Shown piece by piece: positions 16,871-25,537 of a DNA stretch of 64,000 bases. Location of the stretch: positions 372,001-436,000 of the forward strand of contig JAXGME010000002.1 of assembly GCA_040768845.1 (NCBI GenBank). Direction: 5' to 3'. The first letter of the stretch is position 1, and each line of letters begins with the position of its first letter. A program made the translations under genes and the position numbers. This stretch comes from JAEZHK01 sp040768845. Lineage in GTDB: Bacteria; Bacillota; Clostridia; Christensenellales; Aristaeellaceae. The notes beneath the pieces are model-generated. The model searched no databases, was not told where the DNA came from, and saw nothing but the letters and a program-made list of their open reading frames with translations.

Positions 16871-17914
16871 ATGAGCGAGCATACCACCATTTTTGATATC
16901 GCGCGGGAGGCGGGCGTGTCCATCGCCACGGTCTCCCGCGTGATCAGCGGCGGCGCGCCGGTCCGCGCCGAAACGCGCGAACGCGTTCTGGCCGTGGTCG
17001 CCAAGTACAACTTCCGGCCCAGCCTGGTCGCCACGGGGCTCTCCCGTAAAAAGACGCACACGTTGGGCATCATCATCCCGCTGATCGAGAATCCCTTCTA
17101 TTCCAAGATGTGCGTGGCGCTGCAGCTGGAGGCGGAGCGGCTCAACCATTCGACGCTGCTGTTTCAGGTTCCCCGCGGCACCATGCTCACCCAGGATTTT
17201 ATGGACCAGCTGATCGCGCGGCGGCTGGACGGGGTGATCTTCTCCGGCGACGTGACCGACGACGCCTCCAGCGACGCCGCGGTGGAGGGCATGCTCCAGC
17301 TGCGGCGGCAAATGCCGCTGGTGGCCATCAACCTGCGCGAGGCCTGCCACGGACTGCCCTGCCTGATGCTGGGCCTGGCGTCCTGCTCCGCCCTGGCCAT
17401 CCGCCACCTGCGCAAGCTGGGGCACCGGCGCATCGCGCTGATTGGCGGCGTGGGCTCGGCGCAGCTGACCAACACCCGCGAGCAGGGCTATCTGGACGAG
17501 ATGGAAAAGCTGGGCGAGGCACCCTATCCGATGACCGTGGGGGAATCCGCCCCGGAGGGCGAAGCCTGCGTCACCAGCCTGCTGGCGCAGCTGGGCGGGC
17601 GGGCGCGGCCCACCGCGCTGATGGCCTTCAACGACCTGGTGGCGCTGGGCGCCCTTCGGCAGCTGAAGCGCATCGGCATCCGCGTGCCGGAGGACATCGC
17701 GCTGGTGGGCTGCGACAACCAGTTCTTCGCCCCTTACGCGGACCCGCCGCTGACCACGCTGGACCTGCACATCGAGGAGACCAGCCGCCTGGCGATGAGC
17801 CTTCTGGTCAGCGCCCAGACGGCCAACCTGGACGGCTTTGAACAGCACTTTGAACCCACGCTGATCGTGCGCGAATCCTGCGGCTTTCTGCTGAACGACC
17901 GGCCGCCGGCCTGA
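16871..17914 (+). CDS. LacI-family transcriptional regulator
   Basis: A 347-residue repressor. The N-terminal helix-turn-helix reads TIFDIAREAGVSIATVSRVI with hinge helix RPSLVATGLSRKKTHTLG, followed by a periplasmic-binding-protein-like sugar domain (residues about 62-340). The ATG at 16871 follows GGGAGGGG. It sits between the divergent transporter/lacZ operon and the fucosidase/UroD-like genes, which start 14 bases downstream, so it most likely controls both arms through the two GTAAACCTTT sites. The effector is probably a sugar from the substrate; this is inferred from position only. Confidence 0.93.
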   Translation: MSEHTTIFDIAREAGVSIATVSRVISGGAPVRAETRERVLAVVAKYNFRPSLVATGLSRKKTHTLGIIIPLIENPFYSKMCVALQLEAERLNHSTLLFQVPRGTMLTQDFMDQLIARRLDGVIFSGDVTDDASSDAAVEGMLQLRRQMPLVAINLREACHGLPCLMLGLASCSALAIRHLRKLGHRRIALIGGVGSAQLTNTREQGYLDEMEKLGEAPYPMTVGESAPEGEACVTSLLAQLGGRARPTALMAFNDLVALGALRQLKRIGIRVPEDIALVGCDNQFFAPYADPPLTTLDLHIEETSRLAMSLLVSAQTANLDGFEQHFEPTLIVRESCGFLLNDRPPA

Positions 17915-17928
17915 GGGGAGGGACGACC

Positions 17929-20304
17929 ATGCCCGAAAGAACGCTCTGGTACAACCGTCCCGCCGCCGCCTGGGAAGAAGCGCTGCCGCTGGGCAACGGC
18001 CGCCTGGGCGCGATGGTCTTTGGCGATCCGATGCGGGAGCGCATCGCCCTCAACGAGGATACGCTCTGGTCCGGCTACCCCCAGGACCGGAACAACCCCG
18101 CGGCCGCGGCGCTGTACCCCGAGGCGCGGCGCCTCGCCCTTGACGGGAGGCTGCACGAGGCCCAGCGGCTGATTGAGGATCGGATGCTGGGCGGCTTCAC
18201 CCAGTCCTACCTGCCACTGGGCGACCTGCGGGTCGATTTTGAGGACGCCGCCCCCGCCGACGCCTACCACCGGGAACTGCGCCTGGCCGACGCGGTCCAC
18301 GCCGTCCGGTTTTCACGAGGCGGCGTCCGGTACGAGATGGAGTGCTTCGTTTCCCATCCGGCCCGGGTGCTCCTTCTTCGCCTGGCGGCGGACGCCCCCG
18401 GTATGCTGGCCTTTTCGCTGCGGCTGACCAGCCCGCTGCGCCACAGGGCGGCAGCCCGGGGCCGTCGGATCGAGCTGGACGCCCTCGCCCCTTCGGACGT
18501 GGTGCCCTCCTACCTCGACTGTCCGGACCCGGTGCGCTACCATGACGCGCCGGAAAAGCGCGGCATGCGCTGCCGTGCCGCCGCCCTGGTCGCCCGCTGC
18601 GACGGAAGCGTGACCGCCGAAGGCGGCGCCCTCCTCGTGCGCGGCGCGTCGGAGGCGGTGATCGCGCTGGCCGCCCGCACCAGCTTCCGCGGTCACGACC
18701 GCCACCCCTTCCTTGACGGCGCCGACGAGATCGCCCTGTGCGAGGCGGACCTTTCCGCCCTCTCCGGCCTTGACTACGAGGCCGCCCGGCGCGCCCACAT
18801 CGCGGACCACCGCGCGCTCTTCGGCCGCGCGTCCCTTTCGCTTGCGGGGGGCGACTACGCCGCCCTCCCCACCGACGAGCGGCTGCGGACGCTCGAAGCA
18901 CACCCGGACGACAACGACTTCTGCGCTCTGGCCTTTGATTACGGGCGCTACCTGATGATTGCCGCCTCGCGCCCCGGCACCCAGCCGATGAACCTGCAGG
19001 GCATCTGGAATCAGGATCTGCGCGCCGTGTGGAGCTGCAATCATACCCTCAACATCAACCTCCAGATGAACTACTGGCCCGCCGAGGCGTCAAATCTTCC
19101 GGAACTGCACGCGCCGCTGTTCGACCTGGTGGACCGGCTCTCCGACACCGGCCAAAAAACCGCCCGCCTGCACTACGGCGCGCGGGGCGCGGCGGCCCAC
19201 CACAACACCGACCTCTGGGGGCTTTCAAACCCCGTGGGCGAAGGCCGCCGGGGCTTTGCGGGCTGCGCCTTCTGGCCGATGGGCTACGGCTGGCTATGCC
19301 AGCACCTGACGCGGCACTACCGCTACGGCGGCGACCGGGCGTTTTTGAAGGACCGCGCGCTGCCGGCGCTGCGGCTAGCCGCCCGGTTTTTCCTGGACGC
19401 GATGGCGGAGGCGGACGGGGCGCGCTTTCTCTCCCCCGCCACGTCGCCGGAGAACGCCTTCCTGTACGAGGGCCGCGTCTGCAAGGTGGCCCGGCGCGCC
19501 TCAATGAGCGACCAGATCGTCCGCGAAGTGCTGGAGGACTACCTCTTTGCGCTTTCCGAGCTGGACCTTGACGAGGCGATGGCGGCGGAGACCCGCGCGG
19601 CGCTAACGGAGGTGCCCGGTCCGGACATCGCGCCCTCCGGACGGCTGCTGGAGTGGGACCGGGAATACGAGGAAGACGAGCCTCGCCACCGCCACGTGTC
19701 TCACCTGTACGGCCTGTACCCCGGCGAGGCCATCCCGCCGGAGGGGCCGCTGGCGGAGGCCTGCCGGAAAACGCTCCTCGCCCGGGGGTTCGGCGGCACC
19801 GGCTGGAGCCTGGGCTGGAAGATCTGCCTCTGGGCGCGGCTGGGGGACGGCGACCGGGCGCTGGCGCTTCTGCGGCGGCAGCTCAGGCCGGTGGCGGCGG
19901 GCGCCGGGATGAATCTGACCGACGGGGGCAGCTACATCAGCCTGCTGGGCGCCCACCCGCCCTTTCAGATCGACGGCAATTTCGGCGCCTGCGCGGGAAT
20001 CCTTGAAATGCTGCTGCGGGCGCGCGCCGGAGAAATTGCGATCCTCCCCGCCCGCCCCGCCGCCTGGCGGGAGGGCGCGGTCCGCGGCCTTCGCGCGCCG
20101 GGCGCGCTGGTGGACTTTGACTTTGCGGACGGCTGCGTGACGCGGCTATGCCTGACGCGCTCGGACGGGCGCGCGCTTTCCATCCGGGTCAACGGCGAAA
20201 GCCTCGCCGTCCGGCCGGAGGACCCCGCTCGGATGGAATGGCGCTTCCAGACGAAAACCCAAACCCTTCACCGCATGGGAGGAGATGCACATGACGCTCA
20301 ATAA
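17929..20304 (+). CDS. Alpha-L-fucosidase, glycoside hydrolase family 95
   Basis: A 791-residue GH95 enzyme that removes alpha-1,2-linked fucose (some members act on alpha-L-galactose). It starts with the GH95 N-domain signature LWYNRPAAAWEEALPLGNG and NEDTLWSGYPQDRNNP. The helical barrel carries NLQGIWNQDL, NHTLNINLQMNYWP (paired catalytic Asn), Glu508 in TSPENAF and Asp682 in QIDGNFGAC, matching the inverting machinery described for Bifidobacterium AfcA. There is no signal peptide, so it acts on imported glycan. It lies 14 bases after lacI and overlaps the next gene by 14 bases. Family assignment is firm. Confidence 0.94.
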   Translation: MPERTLWYNRPAAAWEEALPLGNGRLGAMVFGDPMRERIALNEDTLWSGYPQDRNNPAAAALYPEARRLALDGRLHEAQRLIEDRMLGGFTQSYLPLGDLRVDFEDAAPADAYHRELRLADAVHAVRFSRGGVRYEMECFVSHPARVLLLRLAADAPGMLAFSLRLTSPLRHRAAARGRRIELDALAPSDVVPSYLDCPDPVRYHDAPEKRGMRCRAAALVARCDGSVTAEGGALLVRGASEAVIALAARTSFRGHDRHPFLDGADEIALCEADLSALSGLDYEAARRAHIADHRALFGRASLSLAGGDYAALPTDERLRTLEAHPDDNDFCALAFDYGRYLMIAASRPGTQPMNLQGIWNQDLRAVWSCNHTLNINLQMNYWPAEASNLPELHAPLFDLVDRLSDTGQKTARLHYGARGAAAHHNTDLWGLSNPVGEGRRGFAGCAFWPMGYGWLCQHLTRHYRYGGDRAFLKDRALPALRLAARFFLDAMAEADGARFLSPATSPENAFLYEGRVCKVARRASMSDQIVREVLEDYLFALSELDLDEAMAAETRAALTEVPGPDIAPSGRLLEWDREYEEDEPRHRHVSHLYGLYPGEAIPPEGPLAEACRKTLLARGFGGTGWSLGWKICLWARLGDGDRALALLRRQLRPVAAGAGMNLTDGGSYISLLGAHPPFQIDGNFGACAGILEMLLRARAGEIAILPARPAAWREGAVRGLRAPGALVDFDFADGCVTRLCLTRSDGRALSIRVNGESLAVRPEDPARMEWRFQTKTQTLHRMGGDAHDAQ

Positions 20305-21352
20305 TCGCTTTGAGGCCTGGTGGCGCGGCAAAAACGAGGGACTGCCGCTGATGTACGTGGTGGCGGAGGCGGAGGGCGCGGCCCGCGTGCCGCGTCCGGA
20401 GACGCCGGAGGCGTACTGGACGGACGCCGACTACCTGATCGCGCGGATGCGCAATGAAATGGCCCGCAAAACCTACCTGGCCGACGCCTACCCTTCCCTG
20501 GCGGCGGACCTGGGGCCGGGGTCGCTCGCGCTGTACCTGGGCACCGAGCCCCGCTTTGCCTGGGACACCGTGTGGTACGACAAGTCCATTAAAGACCTTG
20601 AAAACCATCCGCCGCTGGCCTTCGACCCGGAAAACCGCTGGTGGAAGATGCACTACGCGCTGGTAAAGAAGATCAGGGCGACGCTTGACGGCGAGTGCCT
20701 GGTGGACATGCCGGACATCATCGAAAACATCGACATCTACTCCGCCATGCGGGGCACCGAGGAGGCCCTCTACGACCTGATGGACGACCCGGAACTGGTG
20801 GAGGCGCGGATTGCCCAGATCGACGACGCCTACTTCCGCTACTACGACGCCTTCCGGGAGGTGATCGCGGAGCCCGACGGCACCCAGAGCTACACCTGCT
20901 TCCACATCCGCGGCGCGGGGCGCGTGGCCAAGATCCAGTGCGACTTCTCGGCCATGCTGTCCCCGGCCCAGTTCCGCCGGTTTGTGCTGCCCTCATTGGA
21001 GAAGCAGACCCGCCGGCTGGACCATTCTCTCTACCACCTGGACGGCAAGGACGCCATCCGCCACGTGCCGGCTGTCATGGATCTGGAGAAGCTGGACGCG
21101 CTGCAGTGGACCTGCGGCGCCGGTCAGCCCGACGGCGCCTGCCCCCAGTGGGACGTGATCTACGATCAGGTGACCGCCGCCGGCAAGAGCCTGTGGATCC
21201 AGCTCTACGACGGCGGCGTCGGGGACTGGATCCGCGGCGCGGAGCGGCTGATGGACCGCTACGGCAAGCAGCACCTGTACTTCATCTTCCCGGACATGTC
21301 CATGCGCGACGCGGAAACGCTTTTGAACCGCGCCGAGGCGCGCTGGAAATAG
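20291..21352 (+). CDS. Uroporphyrinogen decarboxylase-like (UroD superfamily) protein of unknown role
   Basis: A 353-residue soluble protein with the UroD/MtaA-type TIM-barrel pattern. Recognisable segments are DMPDIIENIDIYSAMRG, CFHIRGAG, SPAQFRRFVLPSLE, LYHLDGKDAIRHV and LQWTCGAGQPDG. True HemE enzymes need different N-terminal Arg/Asp motifs that are not evident here. The usual corrinoid-methyltransferase zinc motif is not clear. The ATG at 20291 follows GGGAGGAG, and the gene overlaps the fucosidase by 14 bases, so translation is coupled. Such UroD-like genes recur in sugar loci of gut Bacillota, but the reaction is unknown to me. Confidence 0.8.
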   Translation: MTLNNRFEAWWRGKNEGLPLMYVVAEAEGAARVPRPETPEAYWTDADYLIARMRNEMARKTYLADAYPSLAADLGPGSLALYLGTEPRFAWDTVWYDKSIKDLENHPPLAFDPENRWWKMHYALVKKIRATLDGECLVDMPDIIENIDIYSAMRGTEEALYDLMDDPELVEARIAQIDDAYFRYYDAFREVIAEPDGTQSYTCFHIRGAGRVAKIQCDFSAMLSPAQFRRFVLPSLEKQTRRLDHSLYHLDGKDAIRHVPAVMDLEKLDALQWTCGAGQPDGACPQWDVIYDQVTAAGKSLWIQLYDGGVGDWIRGAERLMDRYGKQHLYFIFPDMSMRDAETLLNRAEARWK

Positions 21353-21364
21353 CCCGCGAAAAGG

Positions 21365-21397
21365 CGCGGCCCCGCAGAACCCTGCGGGGCCGCGTTT
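21365..21397. terminator. Bidirectional terminator between the UroD-like gene and the opp operon
   Basis: A 13-bp stem (CGCGGCCCCGCAG / CTGCGGGGCCGCG) with loop AACC, TTT on the plus side and CCTTTT on the minus side. It sits between two convergent stop codons. Confidence 0.8.
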
Positions 21398-21412
21398 ATG
21401 GACGGGCATGGG

Positions 21413-22345
21413 TCAATGCGCCGTTTCTTCCGTCCACTTCGCAAATTCCTCGTCGGTGGCCAGCACGTGGTGGGTGCCCTCCACCAAGTGGTCGGCGCCC
21501 TTCAGGTAGTCCACGCCGTAGGCCCGGTAATCGTAGGCCATGGCCACCCGGCTTTTTTCCACCGCCGGGTTCGGGTGCGGGATGGCGGAGAGGAGGCTCC
21601 GCGTGTAGGGGTGCACCGGCCGGGAAAAGATCTCCTCGCGGCTGCCGGTTTCCACCATGTGCCCCAGGTGCAGTACGCCAATGCGGTCGGAGATGTATTT
21701 GACCATCGAAAGATCGTGGGCGATGAACAGGTACGCGCATCCGGTGGTCTGCTGGATGTCCTTCATCAGGTTCACCACCTGGGCCTGGATGGACACGTCC
21801 AGCGCCGAGATGCACTCGTCGGCGATGATCAATTTGGGGTTCATGATCAGCGCCCGGGCGATGCCGATGCGCTGGCGCTGACCGCCGGAAAACTGGTGCG
21901 GGTAGCGGGAGGCGTGCTCCGGCGCCAGGCCCACCTCCTCCAGGATGCGGGCCACCTTTTCGTTGCGCTCCTTCTGGCTGGCGTACAGGCAGTGGATGTC
22001 AAGGCCCTGGGCAATGATGTCTGAAACCTTCTTGCGGGGGTTCAGGCAGGCCATCGGGTCCTGGAAGATCATCTGCATGCCGATGCGCAGCCGCTTTTCG
22101 GCCTCGCTGCCGAGTTTGCCGCTCACATCCATGCCGTCAAAGGTGATGCGGCCCGCCGTGGGCTCGTACAGCCGGATGACGCTGCGGCCGATGGTGGACT
22201 TGCCCGATCCGGACTCCCCCACCAGGCCGAACACTTCGCCGGGGTGGATGTCAAAACTGACGCCGTCCACCGCCTTGACGGTGAATTTCTTTGAGATCTC
22301 AAAGTGCTGCTTGAGATTTTCCACTTTCAGAAGCGGCGCGCTCAT
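21413..22345 (-). CDS. Oligopeptide-type ABC transporter ATP-binding protein (OppF-like)
   Basis: A 310-residue ATPase with Walker A GESGSGKST, signature FSGGQRQRIGIAR, Walker B LIIADE and the C-terminal oligopeptide/dipeptide transporter extension (HPYTRSLLSAIPHPNP). It energises the importer together with the OppD-like protein; its start overlaps the oppD-like stop by four bases. It is last in a five-gene operon (binding protein, B, C, D, F). Confidence 0.93.
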   Translation of the reverse strand: MSAPLLKVENLKQHFEISKKFTVKAVDGVSFDIHPGEVFGLVGESGSGKSTIGRSVIRLYEPTAGRITFDGMDVSGKLGSEAEKRLRIGMQMIFQDPMACLNPRKKVSDIIAQGLDIHCLYASQKERNEKVARILEEVGLAPEHASRYPHQFSGGQRQRIGIARALIMNPKLIIADECISALDVSIQAQVVNLMKDIQQTTGCAYLFIAHDLSMVKYISDRIGVLHLGHMVETGSREEIFSRPVHPYTRSLLSAIPHPNPAVEKSRVAMAYDYRAYGVDYLKGADHLVEGTHHVLATDEEFAKWTEETAH

Positions 22346-23418
22346 CTTCCCGCCTCCTTTTTCATGCGCTCAATGCGCTCGCGCAGCTCGGCGGGCATTT
22401 CCACCTTCGGCGCGCGCTCGTCCAGCAGCCACGTGGCGGCGTAGTGGGTGTCGGACACCTTGAAAAAGGGCGGCGCCACGCGGTCGTCAATGTGGAGCGC
22501 GAAGATGTTCCGGGGCGCAAAGGCGTCGCCCGGCCGCTCGTGCATCAGGTTGGGCGGACTGCCGGGAATGGCGTAGAGGCGCTCGTCCCGGGTGTCCAGG
22601 TCCGGCATGGCGGAGAGCAGGCCCCAGGTATAGGGATGGCGCGGATCGTAGAAGATCTCGTCAATGGCGCCCTTTTCCACAATCTTCCCGGCGTACATCA
22701 CGTTCACGTAGTCGGCCACCTTGGCCACCACGCCCAAATCGTGGGTGATGTAGAGCACCGAAACCCCGGTGCGCCGCTGGATGTCGCGGATCAGTTCCAG
22801 AATTTTGGCCTGGATCGTCACGTCCAGCGCGGTGGTGGGCTCGTCACAGATCAGCACGTCCGGGTCCAGCGCCAGCGCGATGGCGATCACCACCCGCTGC
22901 CGCATGCCGCCGGAGAGCTGGTGCGGGTAATTCTTCATGCGCTTTTCCGGCTCCGGGATGCCCGCGGTGCGCAGAAGCTCCACCGCCCGGTCCCAGGCCT
23001 GCCGCCTGTCCATCCGCTTATGCAGCAGCATGCCCTCCATGATCTGCTTGCCGATGGCCATGGTCGGGTCCAGGGAGGTCATCGGGTCCTGAAAGACCAT
23101 GGCGATGTGCTGGCCGTTGATGGTGCGGCGAATCTGCTTTTTCGCCAGCCGGAGGATATCCACGCTCTTTTTCCGGCCGTTCTCGTCGTAGGTGAACAGG
23201 ATTTCGCCGGAATTCACGGTGCTGTTGCGGTCCAGGATGCCCATGACCGCCTTCATGGTGACGGACTTGCCGGAGCCGGACTCCCCCACCACCGCCACGG
23301 TCTCGCCCCGGTACAGGTCCAGGTCCACGCCGCGCAGCGCGTGCACCGCCCCCGCCGTGGTGCGGAAGGAGACGTCGAGGTTCCGGATCGACAGGATGCG
23401 CTCTCGCTTATATTCCAT
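22342..23418 (-). CDS. Oligopeptide-type ABC transporter ATP-binding protein (OppD-like)
   Basis: A 358-residue ATPase with Walker A GESGSGKSV, signature LSGGMRQRVVIAI, Walker B VLICDEPTTALD and the C-terminal HPYTWGLLSAMPDLD extension. The ATG at 23418 is used; a GTG three codons upstream overlaps the ribosome site GAGGTG. It lies 10 bases after the oppC-like stop and is coupled to the oppF-like gene. Confidence 0.93.
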   Translation of the reverse strand: MEYKRERILSIRNLDVSFRTTAGAVHALRGVDLDLYRGETVAVVGESGSGKSVTMKAVMGILDRNSTVNSGEILFTYDENGRKKSVDILRLAKKQIRRTINGQHIAMVFQDPMTSLDPTMAIGKQIMEGMLLHKRMDRRQAWDRAVELLRTAGIPEPEKRMKNYPHQLSGGMRQRVVIAIALALDPDVLICDEPTTALDVTIQAKILELIRDIQRRTGVSVLYITHDLGVVAKVADYVNVMYAGKIVEKGAIDEIFYDPRHPYTWGLLSAMPDLDTRDERLYAIPGSPPNLMHERPGDAFAPRNIFALHIDDRVAPPFFKVSDTHYAATWLLDERAPKVEMPAELRERIERMKKEAGR

Positions 23419-23428
23419 CGCCGCCACC

Positions 23429-24478
23429 TCACATTTCCTTCATTTTGGGGTCAAAGGCGTCCCTGAGGCCGTCCGCCAGCATGTTGAAGCACAGCATCAA
23501 AAGCGCCAGCACCACCACCGGCGGCACAATCTGGAAGGGGTGGGTGGTAAAATTCTTGAAGGCGTAGGAGATCAAGGAGCCCAGCGAGCACATCGGCTCC
23601 GGGATTCCCAGGCCCACGAAGCTGAGAAACGCCTCGGTGAAGATGGCATTGGGGATGGAAAACATCGTGTTGGTGATCAGCTGGCCGATGATGTTGGGCA
23701 GAATTTCGCTGAAGATCACGCGAAAGTTCGACGCGCCCAGCGTGTGGCTGGCCAGCACGAACTCCTGCTCCTTCAGCTTCAGCATCTGTGCCCGGGCGAT
23801 GCGGCTCATGCCGATCCAGCCGGTGATCATCAGCGCCAGCGTGATGGTGAAAAGGCCCGGCTTCAAAACCAGCATCAGAAGCGTCACGATGACCAGCGTG
23901 GGGATAGAGTTGACGATCTCGGTAAACCGCTGCATCACCGAGTCCACCCGGCCGCCGAAGTAGCCGGAGACGAGGCCGTAGCCCATGCCCAGCAGCATGT
24001 CGATCAAAACCGCCACCAGCGCGATGTACAGGCTCACGCGGGTGCCCGTCCAGGTGCGGGTCCAGATGTCGCGGCCCAGGGCGTCGGAGCCAAACCAGTA
24101 GTAGAGATCGCTCTTGGCGCCGGTGATCTTGTCCACGTAGGCGTTTTTCTCCTTGGTGCCGGTGGAGGTCTTGATGGTTTCGCTGCCGTCCAGGATGCCC
24201 AGGTTTTCCAGTACCGGCACCCGGGGCGCGAAGTTGGTGGCCTTGATGTTCTGTTCCTGATAGGTGTAGGGACTGATGACGGGCCCCAGAATGGCCAGAA
24301 GCACGATCAGCAGGATCACGATCAGCGAAAACACCGCGCCCCGGTTGGCGCGAAAGCGCGAAAGCGCGTCCTTCCAGAAGCTCTGGCTGGCGAAATTCGC
24401 GTCAATGCGGGTGTTTTCCGCGCCCTTGAGCTCAAAATCGCCGGGCAGGAAATCGATGGCGGCGCTCTCCTTATTCAT
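23429..24478 (-). CDS. Oligopeptide-type ABC transporter permease (OppC-like)
   Basis: A 349-residue permease. It has a long N-terminal cytoplasmic part, a first membrane span near residues 45-68 and an external loop of about 90 residues that is larger than usual. The binding-protein-dependent transport domain carries the EAA-type loop ASHTLGASNFRVIFSEILPN. The start overlaps the oppB-like stop by eight bases. It forms the channel with the OppB-like subunit. Confidence 0.92.
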   Translation of the reverse strand: MNKESAAIDFLPGDFELKGAENTRIDANFASQSFWKDALSRFRANRGAVFSLIVILLIVLLAILGPVISPYTYQEQNIKATNFAPRVPVLENLGILDGSETIKTSTGTKEKNAYVDKITGAKSDLYYWFGSDALGRDIWTRTWTGTRVSLYIALVAVLIDMLLGMGYGLVSGYFGGRVDSVMQRFTEIVNSIPTLVIVTLLMLVLKPGLFTITLALMITGWIGMSRIARAQMLKLKEQEFVLASHTLGASNFRVIFSEILPNIIGQLITNTMFSIPNAIFTEAFLSFVGLGIPEPMCSLGSLISYAFKNFTTHPFQIVPPVVVLALLMLCFNMLADGLRDAFDPKMKEM

Positions 24479-25412
24479 GGGCGGCCTCCTTGCTCAGGCG
24501 GATGCGCGGATCGATCACGCCGTAGAGGATGTCCACGATCAGCATAATGCCGATGTACATGGCGCTGTAGATGAAGCTGAGCACGACAACCACGTTGTAG
24601 TCGTTGGACTGGATGGCCGTGACCAGGAGGCTCCCGATGCCGGGGATGGAGAAGATCTTCTCCACCACGAGGCTGCCGGTCATCAGCCCGACGATCAGCG
24701 GCGCCAGCACCGTGATCACCGGGATCAGCGCGTTGCGCAAAACGTGCCGCCAGATCAGCCGGAACCCGTACACGCCCTTGCTCTCGGCCAGCAGCAGATA
24801 ATCGCTGCCCAGCACTTCCAGCATTTCGCTGCGCGCGAAGCGCGCAATGGAGGCGATGGTGAACATGCACAGGGCGATGGACGGCAACACGGAGGATTCA
24901 AAGGGAAGCTCCGGGCTGTACAGAAGCGGCAGCCAGCTCAGCTGGTAGCCGAACACATACGCCAGCCCCAGCGCGAACACATAGGACGGCACGCTGACGC
25001 CGATGACGGAGATGATCGTGGTGAGGGTATCCCAGACGGTATTGTGGCGGATGGCCGCGATGATGCCCAGGATCAGGCCGATCAGCGCGCCCAGAAGTAC
25101 CGCCTGGCCGCCGATCCGCAGGCTGATGGGCAGGCGGGTCTGCAAAAGCTGCGAGATGGGCGTATTCTTGCTGATGGTGTAGCTGACGCCGAAATCGCCC
25201 CGCGCCATGTTGGCGACGTATTTAAAGAACTGCACGTAGATCGGCTGATCCAGCCCGTACTTCAAATAGAGCTGCGCGCGCTGGTCGGCGTTCAGCTTTT
25301 CGTCGTTGAACGGCGATCCGGGCATCAGCTGCAAGAGCGAAAACAGAATCAGGATCACGGTGAGCAGCGTGCCCACCGAGATCAGGAGCCGTTTTCCGAT
25401 GTACTTTCGCAT
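24471..25412 (-). CDS. Oligopeptide-type ABC transporter permease (OppB-like)
   Basis: A 313-residue permease with the OppB N-terminal span (RKYIGKRLLISVGTLLTVIL) and the LMPGSPF motif followed by the periplasmic loop with YLKYGLDQPIYVQFFKYV. Five more spans and the EAA-type loop AESKGVYGFRLIWRHVLRNA follow. The ATG at 25412 fits GGGGAG at eight bases; the reading frame is open a further eight codons upstream without a better site. A hairpin separates it from the binding-protein gene. Confidence 0.92.
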   Translation of the reverse strand: MRKYIGKRLLISVGTLLTVILILFSLLQLMPGSPFNDEKLNADQRAQLYLKYGLDQPIYVQFFKYVANMARGDFGVSYTISKNTPISQLLQTRLPISLRIGGQAVLLGALIGLILGIIAAIRHNTVWDTLTTIISVIGVSVPSYVFALGLAYVFGYQLSWLPLLYSPELPFESSVLPSIALCMFTIASIARFARSEMLEVLGSDYLLLAESKGVYGFRLIWRHVLRNALIPVITVLAPLIVGLMTGSLVVEKIFSIPGIGSLLVTAIQSNDYNVVVVLSFIYSAMYIGIMLIVDILYGVIDPRIRLSKEAAHE

Positions 25413-25485
25413 CCTTAGAGCTCCCCTTAACGGCAAAATGGAGGCCGCGCGGCGCGGCGGACGGGGCTTCTCCCCGCCAACAGTC

Positions 25486-25519
25486 CAGCCGCGCAGCGAC
25501 GAAAATCGCTGCGCGGCTG
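25486..25519 (-). other. Hairpin between opp binding-protein and permease genes
   Basis: A 14-bp perfect stem (CAGCCGCGCAGCGA / TCGCTGCGCGGCTG) with a CGAAAA loop, lacking a T tract in the direction of transcription. It mirrors the hairpin in the sugar ABC operon at the same relative position. Confidence 0.65.
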
Positions 25520-25537
25520 ATCGGGTTCACATCAGCA

